A model generated the notes under the pieces. The model was given only the letters and a program-made list of their open reading frames with translations, ran no database searches and was not told where the DNA came from. From NCBI RefSeq assembly GCF_023195515.1, contig NZ_JALPKR020000002.1, positions 868,001-932,000 on the forward strand: DNA of 64,000 nucleotides, read 5' to 3'. This DNA comes from Variovorax sp. S12S4. GTDB lineage: Bacteria; Pseudomonadota; Gammaproteobacteria; Burkholderiales; Burkholderiaceae_C. The position numbers were made by a program, and so were the translations under genes. Shown in pieces: positions 57,656 to 64,000 of this stretch (its first letter is position 1; each line of letters opens with the position of its first letter).

Positions 57656-59731
57656 ATGCGAACGATGCGCGCATTCAATCGAAGAACAGCACGGCGGCAA
57701 CGCGGGTCGGTGGTCATCACTTCGGTCATCGCATTGAGCCTTCTGGTCATCGTGCTTGTCGGCGTTGAGTTGGGCTACATGTTCTTTCTGAAACGCGAGC
57801 TTCAGAAGACGGCTGATCTTGCTGCGCTGGCGGGTGCGCAGGCCTTGCTACCCGCAAGCTGCGGCGAGGCAACAACCGCGGCAGTGGCGAATGGTGGGCA
57901 AAACATGCCGCAACTGATGACGCCGATCACAGCAGCAGAAGTCCAGTGCGGCAACTGGGACCCGACCCTGCGCCCAGCGCCCCTTCACTTTGGCACACCG
58001 GAGAGCGGGCAGATCCTCAATGCCGTGCGGGTAACACTCACCAGGACCGCACCACGCCTGCTGCCGAATCTGCCGGGCAATCAGTCTTCCGCCATCAGCG
58101 TCGAAGCACTCGCAGCCAAGAAGCAGCCACTCGCCTCACTGAGTATTCGCAGCACGATCGCAGCCATCGACACCCAGCGTTCGTTGATCTTGAACGCCCT
58201 CTTCGGCGGAATGCTCGGGGGTGCCGTCGATGTTTCTGTCGGCGGCTGGCAAGGGTTGCTCGACACCAATATCAAACTGCTCGATTTCCTCGACCAGCTC
58301 AAGCTGGATCTCAACATCAATGCCGCCAATTACGACGAAGTGCTTGGCACCAATGTAAACGCCGGCATCCTTCTGCAAAGCATGATCACGGTCATGGAAC
58401 GCGGCGGCACCAGCGCCAGTGTCGCGGTGCAGGCGTTGCAGCAACTTCTGACAGCGTCGGCCGGGTCGGCCCAGCCTCTCACCGTCGGTGAACTGCTGAA
58501 CATTGCTACAGGAACGGAGGCCGCGGGATTGCAGACCGACCTGCAGCTCTTTCAACTCGCTCAGGGTGTGGTGCAACTCGCGAATGGCAAGAACGCACTG
58601 GCCGCCGATCTTCCGGTGAATGTTCCCGGGATTGCCGGTGTCACCGCCAAGGTCCGTGCGATCGAGCCACCGCAGGTTTCGGCGGTTGGGGATCCTTCCT
58701 TGATCAACGCAAGTCTGGGTGTGAACGATCCCAACAAGATCTATGTGCGGACGGCACAGATTCGGTTGTTGCTTTCTCTGAATCTGAGCGGTTTGGGAAC
58801 GGTTGTTTCGGACGTCGCATCGGCCGCATTGAGCGCACTGACTCCGATCGCCAATTTTCTGAAAACTGTGGCGAGCCTAGACCTTCCGAACATCGTTCCG
58901 AATCTGGTTGGCACCATCGCGTGCGGCGGCTTTCTCTTGCCTGAGTGCGCGGAAATGCAAGTGATCTATACCTCGGCATTGACTACGCCCATCGACGTCA
59001 GCGTCAGCTCCGGCAACGGTTCGGCCCTTGTAACGGACCACACATGTGGCGCAAGCGACAGTAAGACACTCGACGTTCAGGCCTCGACCAGCATTGCGCG
59101 GCTCAACATCGGCAGAGTGTCGAACGCTCTCTCATCTTCCCAAGCCGCGACGGCGGAGCCCGTCGAAATCCTCGAGATCGGCTATCGCGTAGCCAAGCCT
59201 TCCTTTTGCCTGCTTTCAGTGCTCTGCACCGGCACGAAATGGAAGAACGCAGCAGGCACGTTCGTGAACGACGAAACGAGCGCCAAAAAGAACATCATTT
59301 CGGGCTTGGGGCTGGTGATCAATTCGGACGTGGGAGGAAGCGCCAGCAACCGAACCCTGACCTATACCGCACCCGCTGCCGAAAATCTGCCCGAGATCGA
59401 TGCCGCGCCGTATGACGGCGCCGGTGCTGATCCTTCATTCCAGCCAATCAGCGCGCAATCGCTGGTCCAGAGCCTAGGCCCCACACTCGCCGGCATACAA
59501 ATCATGCCGTATTCAAGCGCCGCCAGCGGCATTCTCGGACCGCTGCTCAACGGCACTTTGAACATCGTGAGCGGCCTGCTCAACACCGTAGAGACCATCA
59601 TCACGAATGCGCTCTCTCCTTTGCTCGATCCCGCAGTCAACCTGCTTCTGGATTCGCTCGGCATCGACCTCGCCAAAGCGGAGGTCGGGGCTCGCCTTTC
59701 CTGCAACCGGGGCGCCGAGCTTGTCTATTGA
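57656..59731 (+). CDS. tadG: TadG-like pilus-associated protein
   Basis: A 691-residue protein with a TadG N-terminus: [20 protein letters not shown] then [23 protein letters not shown], followed by a long extracytoplasmic part rich in Asn, Ser, Leu and Val that I cannot divide into known domains. TadG proteins usually have a vWA-like region; none is evident here. Sampled stretches are lower in G+C than the rest of the operon. The stop overlaps the TTG start of the regulator gene. TadG is thought to be a secreted or anchoring component. Confidence 0.75.
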   Translation: MRTMRAFNRRTARRQRGSVVITSVIALSLLVIVLVGVELGYMFFLKRELQKTADLAALAGAQALLPASCGEATTAAVANGGQNMPQLMTPITAAEVQCGNWDPTLRPAPLHFGTPESGQILNAVRVTLTRTAPRLLPNLPGNQSSAISVEALAAKKQPLASLSIRSTIAAIDTQRSLILNALFGGMLGGAVDVSVGGWQGLLDTNIKLLDFLDQLKLDLNINAANYDEVLGTNVNAGILLQSMITVMERGGTSASVAVQALQQLLTASAGSAQPLTVGELLNIATGTEAAGLQTDLQLFQLAQGVVQLANGKNALAADLPVNVPGIAGVTAKVRAIEPPQVSAVGDPSLINASLGVNDPNKIYVRTAQIRLLLSLNLSGLGTVVSDVASAALSALTPIANFLKTVASLDLPNIVPNLVGTIACGGFLLPECAEMQVIYTSALTTPIDVSVSSGNGSALVTDHTCGASDSKTLDVQASTSIARLNIGRVSNALSSSQAATAEPVEILEIGYRVAKPSFCLLSVLCTGTKWKNAAGTFVNDETSAKKNIISGLGLVINSDVGGSASNRTLTYTAPAAENLPEIDAAPYDGAGADPSFQPISAQSLVQSLGPTLAGIQIMPYSSAASGILGPLLNGTLNIVSGLLNTVETIITNALSPLLDPAVNLLLDSLGIDLAKAEVGARLSCNRGAELVY

Positions 59732-61179
59732 AATACGTATTCCCCTGTCATGAGCGCTCCCCCAACTTCGACGAACTCGACCTCTTTGTCTGGGAAGGCA
59801 AGGCCGACATCCTCGACCGTATCGCGCGGTGCATGGCGAGCTTCGACGTGGAGGTGATTCGCGCCGATGGCATGCCGGCGCCGCAGCAGGAGCGCGGCAC
59901 TGCCCTTCGGCCTTCGGTTGCCATCATCAGCGTCACGGTCATCGACAGCGGTGCGCTGGCGCATGCGACGGAGTTGCTGCAGGGCATGCCGGTGATCTGG
60001 GTGGCGGCGGCTTCGCGCGAGCGCGATTCGCGCACTTACCCGCCGGAGTACCTGCACGTTCTGCCGTATGACTTCACCTGTGCCGAGCTGCGCACGATGG
60101 TGGCAAAGCTGGTGCGGCAACTGCGGGCGCGCGACGTAGCGCCGCAGGCGCCCGATGTGCTGGTGGCGCATTCAGACGCGATGAAATCGCTGCTTGCCGA
60201 AGTGTCCGCCTTTGCCGACTGCAACCACAGCGTGCTGGTGCGCGGCGAAACGGGCGTGGGCAAAGAGCGCATTGCACAGCAGTTGCACCTGGGGCACCAG
60301 CACTACAGCAAGGGCGCGTTCGTGGCGGTGAACTGCGGCGCCATTCCCGACGGTCTGTTCGAATCGCTTTTCTTCGGCCACACCAAGGGCTCGTTCACCG
60401 GCGCGGTGCATGCGCATCGCGGTTATTTCGAGCAGGCGACGGGCGGCACGCTGTTTCTCGACGAGATCGGCGACTTGCCCAAGTACCAGCAGGTCAAGCT
60501 GCTGCGCGTGCTTGAAGACAACGCGGTCACGCGGCTGGGTGCCACGGCGCCGGTTCGCGTCGACTTTCGGCTGGTGGCCGCGACCAATCGCAACCTGCGC
60601 GAGATGGTGGCCAATGGCGACTTCCGTGCCGACCTGTTCTACCGGCTCGCGGTCATCGAACTGCATGTGCCCAGCCTCGAGGAGCGCGGCGAGATCGACA
60701 AGATCGCGATCTTCAAGGCACTGCTCGCCAACGTGCTGGGCGACGAGCTCGAGGCCTTGGGTGAAACGCCGCACTGGCTGAGCGATGCGGTGGCGGAAAC
60801 GTACTTTCCCGGCAATGTGCGGCAACTGCGCAACCTGGCCGAGCGGGTGGGCGTGATTGCACGGCAGCTGCATGCATGGGACCAGAACCTGATTCAGCGC
60901 GCCATTGCACTCACGCGCGGTACGCCGACGCCCACGCCGGGCTCGGCCGAAAGAAACGGACACAACGGCGGCGCCAACGGCGTGGCGCTCGACAGCAACG
61001 GCGACCGCAAGGGATGGAACGGCAGCGAGCGCAACCGCATCATCGCGGCGCTGGAAATCAACGACTGGAAGCGTCAGGACACCGCGCAGCATCTGGGCAT
61101 CAGCCGCAAGGTGCTATGGGAAAAGATGCGCAAGTATCAAATCCTCGACGGCGAGCCAGGCATCCCCGAGGACGCCTGA
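59728..61179 (+). CDS. Sigma-54 activator coupled to the Tad operon
   Basis: A 483-residue enhancer-binding protein. The N-terminal 140 residues are a receiver-like domain without an obvious phosphoacceptor motif. The AAA+ domain has Walker [11 protein letters not shown], the sigma-54 loop TKGSFTGA (Ser in place of the first Ala), and Walker [14 protein letters not shown]-terminal Fis-type HTH is preceded by a Gly/Asn-rich linker ([20 protein letters not shown]). The TTG start overlaps the tadG stop (TTGA). It probably activates the flp promoter at 47397-47412. Confidence 0.85.
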   Translation: MKYVFPCHERSPNFDELDLFVWEGKADILDRIARCMASFDVEVIRADGMPAPQQERGTALRPSVAIISVTVIDSGALAHATELLQGMPVIWVAAASRERDSRTYPPEYLHVLPYDFTCAELRTMVAKLVRQLRARDVAPQAPDVLVAHSDAMKSLLAEVSAFADCNHSVLVRGETGVGKERIAQQLHLGHQHYSKGAFVAVNCGAIPDGLFESLFFGHTKGSFTGAVHAHRGYFEQATGGTLFLDEIGDLPKYQQVKLLRVLEDNAVTRLGATAPVRVDFRLVAATNRNLREMVANGDFRADLFYRLAVIELHVPSLEERGEIDKIAIFKALLANVLGDELEALGETPHWLSDAVAETYFPGNVRQLRNLAERVGVIARQLHAWDQNLIQRAIALTRGTPTPTPGSAERNGHNGGANGVALDSNGDRKGWNGSERNRIIAALEINDWKRQDTAQHLGISRKVLWEKMRKYQILDGEPGIPEDA

Positions 61180-61194
61180 GCCCCTCGCCGCTCG

Positions 61195-62751
61195 TCAGCG
61201 CTCGGCCAGGCGGGCGGTGCGACGCAGCGGCGGGTTCGCCGCAGCCGCGGTGGCACCGCGATCGACAACAGGCTCGCTGGCACAGCTCGCGTTACTCGAA
61301 ATGCACAGCGCGGTGAGCAGGCCGTCCTCGCTCAGGGCCGGCCGGCTCGGCGGGCCGAAGATGCGGTCGATCCACGCGTTGCTGGCTTCGGGATCGATGC
61401 GCAGTTCGCCGGTGGTGCGCGCCAGGCGCAGCTCCGAAATGCGCAGGTCGAACACGGCGTCGACATAATCGAACAGCAGGTTGTAGTAGTCGAGCTGCGC
61501 ATCGAGCACGGCGGGCAAGGTCTCGCGCCCGAACTCCATCAGGCGCCGCCGGCCGCGAAAGGCCTGGCCCGATGTGCTGACCGCTTCCATCAGCTGACGC
61601 TCGCGCTCGCGGCCGGACACCGTGCGCGCCCACGAGGCCGAAGTGAGCTCCAGCAGATTGAGCTTCACGCCTTCGAGCTTGGCTTCCTGGTTGGCAACCT
61701 CGGCCAGTGCGGACTTCAGGCGCAACTGGCGATCGAAGCCGTTGCCGAAGTTCCAGTTCAGCTCGAAGGCGGCGCGTGTCGGGTCTTGCGACGACACGCC
61801 GCGCGGGTCCTTGCTCTTCACGAACACCGCATCCACCGTCGGATAGATGCTGGCCTCCTGCTGGTCGACGAGCGCCTGGGCCCGGGCGACGCGGCCCTTG
61901 GCCTCGGCTATCTCGGTGCTGCGCTCTTCGGCGCGGCGCAGGGCCTCTTCATGCGAAGCGATGCGCCAGAACGTGGGCGCGGCGAGCACAGGCAGCGAAT
62001 CGGTGTTGGGCGTGAACTTGAAGTAGGTGTTGAACTTGGCCACCGCCTCGTCGCGCTGCGCCTGAAAGTCGGATTCGCGCGCAGCCACGCTGGCCCGGCG
62101 CGCGGCCGCCATGTTCAGGTCGTTCTCGCCCGCGGCACCGAGTGCAACGCGCCGGGCCTCGGCCTTCGACAACTCGGCCACCACTTCGGTGGACTTGCGC
62201 GCGATCTGCTTCTTCAGGTCGAAGCGCTGCACCTGCAGGTAGGCGGTCAGCGCGTCGAGCACCACCTTCTGCGACGTGGTCACCACCGCCTCGTCGTCGG
62301 CCTGGTTGCCGGCTTCGGCCGCGCGCACCGCCGCGCTCATGGCGCCGCCGTCGATCAGGCTCACGCGCGCCTCGGCGGTCAGCACGGTGTAGTTCTCGGT
62401 CTTGGCGTTGGCCGCGCCGCTGTTGTAGTTGCCCGAGGCGGTGCCCATCTTGAAGCGCGGAAAGCGCGCCTTCTTGGCAGCGTCCACGCTGAAGCTGCTG
62501 GTGTTGGCGGCCGCCTGCGCGGTCTGCACTTCAGGGTATTCCTGCGACAGCGCGACCAGCGCCTGCTTCACGCGCTGCGCATAGCTTGCGGCGCCGATCG
62601 ACGGAGTGGAAAGGCGGCGCGCCGGCACCAGTTGCGCGGGCGGCTCCTGCGCAATGGCGGCGCCCGGCGGCAGCGCAAAGCTCGCGCTCAGCGCTGCACA
62701 GAGAACGCCGCGGCCCATGCGGCGCGGGCTTGCCGATTTGCTGCTCCTCAT
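61195..62751 (-). CDS. TolC-family outer-membrane protein of a type I secretion system
   Basis: A 518-residue TolC-type protein with a signal peptide (GVLCAALSASFALPPGAAIA) and two repeated outer-membrane-efflux units dominated by long amphipathic helices (QALVALSQEYPEVQTAQAAAN; EVANQEAKLEGVKLNLLELT). The C-terminal 70 residues contain two Cys (CISSNASC). ATGA overlap with the upstream HlyD-type gene ties it to a type I exporter whose ABC transporter lies beyond the window edge. Confidence 0.88.
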   Translation of the reverse strand: MRSSKSASPRRMGRGVLCAALSASFALPPGAAIAQEPPAQLVPARRLSTPSIGAASYAQRVKQALVALSQEYPEVQTAQAAANTSSFSVDAAKKARFPRFKMGTASGNYNSGAANAKTENYTVLTAEARVSLIDGGAMSAAVRAAEAGNQADDEAVVTTSQKVVLDALTAYLQVQRFDLKKQIARKSTEVVAELSKAEARRVALGAAGENDLNMAAARRASVAARESDFQAQRDEAVAKFNTYFKFTPNTDSLPVLAAPTFWRIASHEEALRRAEERSTEIAEAKGRVARAQALVDQQEASIYPTVDAVFVKSKDPRGVSSQDPTRAAFELNWNFGNGFDRQLRLKSALAEVANQEAKLEGVKLNLLELTSASWARTVSGRERERQLMEAVSTSGQAFRGRRRLMEFGRETLPAVLDAQLDYYNLLFDYVDAVFDLRISELRLARTTGELRIDPEASNAWIDRIFGPPSRPALSEDGLLTALCISSNASCASEPVVDRGATAAAANPPLRRTARLAER

Positions 62752-64000
62752 GGTTCGCGAAACGCTTCGCGCCGCAGCTTGAGCACGGGGCGAAGGATGT
62801 ACCAGATGAACGGATCGGTTCCCACTTTCAGGTCGACCTCCGACTCCATGCCGGCGGTGACGCGGTTGTCCTGATGGCCTACATAGGCCTGCCCGGTGCT
62901 CACCAGGATGCGGTAGTAAGGCGCCGCGTTGGCAACGGCCGGATCGCGGTCGGCATCGGCGGCCACCAGCGTGACCTTGCCGTCGATGGCGCCGTAGCGC
63001 AGGTAGTCGTAGGCGGTGATCTTCACGCGCGCCGCCTGCCCCACTTCGACAAAGCCGCGGTCGTTGGGGTTCAGGCGCGCCTCGATCATGACCTCGTCCT
63101 TGTCAGGCACCACTTCCATGATGGCTTCGCCAGGCTTGATGACCCAGCCCGGACTGGCACTGCGCAGGCCCTTCACGATGCCGTCGGCCGGCGCCTTGAC
63201 GATGGTGCGGGAGCGCTGGGTGCGCGCGCGCGCAAGGTCTTCGCTCAGGCTTGCGAACTGGCGCTCCACGGTGGCCAACTCGTCGGAGGCGCGGCGGCGA
63301 AAGCGCCCTTCGGCTTCGGCCATCTTGGCCTGTGCCTCGGCAATGGCGGCACTGGCGGAAATGGCGCCCTGGCGTGCCACGGCCAGTTCGCTTCGCACGC
63401 CCTCTACCAGCCTGCGCTTTTCGAGCACCTCGACCTGCCCGACAAGTTTTTCAGCCAGCAGCTGCTCCGAAATCTCGAGCTCCTTCTGCATCAGCGCCAG
63501 GCGGTCGTTCAGGCCCTTGACCTTGGCCTGCTGTTCGAGCTCCTTGCTGCGCGCCTGTTCGAGCCCCGACACCGCACCGGCCATCACGCCGCGCTGCTCG
63601 AGCGCGCGTGCTTCATAGGCACCGGTTTCGCCGTCGAGCACGCTCTCGTCGATATCCGCCGCAAAGCTCTCGCGCTTGAGCGGCTTGCCGCGGCTCTCGG
63701 CAATCAGGCGGATGCGCGTGGCTTGGGTGGCCGCATAACGGGCGGTGAGCTCCTCGAAGTTGAGGCCGCTGCCGCCCAGGTCGATCTCGACCAGCGACTG
63801 GCCCTGCTTCACGCGGTCGCCTTCCTTCACCAGCACGCTGCTGACGATGCCGCCTTCCAGATGCTGGATCGACTTGACGCGGTCGGACGGAATCACGCGG
63901 CCGGGCGCCACCACCACCGTCTCCATCGGAAAACCCAGGCCGACCACCGCCAGCACGGCCACCACGCCGCCGATCACCCACTGTCGGCGCCGGCCCTCGG
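62748..64000 (-). CDS. HlyD-family membrane-fusion protein, 5' end cut by window
   Basis: At least 417 residues of a type I secretion adaptor; the frame is open at the right edge, so the N-terminus is missing. A membrane anchor (GGVVAVLAVVGLGFPMETVV) is followed by the lipoyl-like half (VIPSDRVKSIQHLEGGIVSS, VKEGDRVKQGQSLVEIDLGG), a long coiled coil (AKVKGLNDRLALMQKELEIS), and the second lipoyl half (VKAPADGIVKGL). HlyD adaptors join the ABC transporter to TolC. The substrate is probably encoded outside the window. Confidence 0.9.
   Translation of the reverse strand, partial: EGRRRQWVIGGVVAVLAVVGLGFPMETVVVAPGRVIPSDRVKSIQHLEGGIVSSVLVKEGDRVKQGQSLVEIDLGGSGLNFEELTARYAATQATRIRLIAESRGKPLKRESFAADIDESVLDGETGAYEARALEQRGVMAGAVSGLEQARSKELEQQAKVKGLNDRLALMQKELEISEQLLAEKLVGQVEVLEKRRLVEGVRSELAVARQGAISASAAIAEAQAKMAEAEGRFRRRASDELATVERQFASLSEDLARARTQRSRTIVKAPADGIVKGLRSASPGWVIKPGEAIMEVVPDKDEVMIEARLNPNDRGFVEVGQAARVKITAYDYLRYGAIDGKVTLVAADADRDPAVANAAPYYRILVSTGQAYVGHQDNRVTAGMESEVDLKVGTDPFIWYILRPVLKLRREAFREP

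Overview
The window is about 64 kb of GC-rich chromosome (roughly two thirds G+C) from a betaproteobacterium. It is most likely a Variovorax-like member of the Comamonadaceae. This rests on the gene content: two Bug-type solute-binding proteins, a beta-ketoadipate gene set under an IclR-type PcaR, DUF4148-like and DUF3613 proteins, and dense packing. No plasmid, prophage or insertion-sequence signature is visible. The first and last genes are cut by the window edges.

Layout. 1-5.8 kb: housekeeping genes (BioC-like methyltransferase, comF, trmL, MaoC, ParA-like ATPase) and a kefF-kefC potassium/proton antiporter pair. 5.8-13.5 kb: a CoA-dependent aromatic-acid island (amidohydrolase, crotonase, feruloyl-CoA-synthase-like ligase, SDR, Bug protein, acyl-CoA dehydrogenase, MarR regulator) with a promoter overlapped by an inverted repeat. 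13.5-17.2 kb: a TetR-controlled group of two VOC proteins, an MFS exporter and a DUF1428 protein. 17.2-21.6 kb: a sulfite/anion exporter, then a compact regulatory block of doxX, a Crp-type regulator, a CyaC-like membrane adenylate cyclase with heme-ligand histidines and a 2Fe-2S domain, and a small secreted protein. Two near-identical Crp-type palindromes sit at class II spacing before doxX and before the secreted protein.

21.6-31.1 kb is the most distinctive region: an enlarged RNA-repair locus on the minus strand. Its order is TROVE/Ro60 protein, an array of structured RNAs, rtcB, a DUF6988-like gene, a zinc-ribbon protein, an RNase Z-like nuclease, an RlaP nucleotidyltransferase, and rtcA. 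The activator rtcR is divergent, and a perfect sigma-54 promoter precedes the TROVE gene. Between TROVE and rtcB I can fold four tandem Y-RNA-like units. Three carry T-loop modules with a capped acceptor-like stem. In two of these the module is a recognisable circularly permuted tRNA, one opened in the D-loop and one in the anticodon loop.

31-40 kb: a lipoprotein hydrolase, an ornithine-cyclodeaminase-like protein, and a redox-stress block (dipZ, sensor kinase, ohr, response regulator, a free TlpA-like thioredoxin, a SoxR-box gene and soxR). One conserved element of about 50 bp occurs upstream of both ohr and the thioredoxin gene. 39.7-43.3 kb: pcaIJF with divergent pcaR and its direct-repeat operator. 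43.3-47.1 kb: a Bug protein, a TPR protein and an L,D-transpeptidase. 47.1-61.2 kb: a complete Tad/Flp pilus operon (flp, tadV, cpaB, cpaC, tadZ, tadA-tadG, DUF3613) ending in a translationally coupled sigma-54 activator. Upstream of flp there is a GG-N10-GC promoter and a dense GTTAC/GTAAC array. cpaB appears frameshifted near its 3' end. 61.2-64 kb: a TolC-type outer membrane protein and a HlyD-type adaptor of a type I secretion system that continues outside the window.

Most of the window is ordinary chromosome with tightly coupled operons. The parts that deserve attention are the tRNA-mimic RNA array, the CyaC/Crp redox-cAMP unit, and the sigma-54 control of the pilus.
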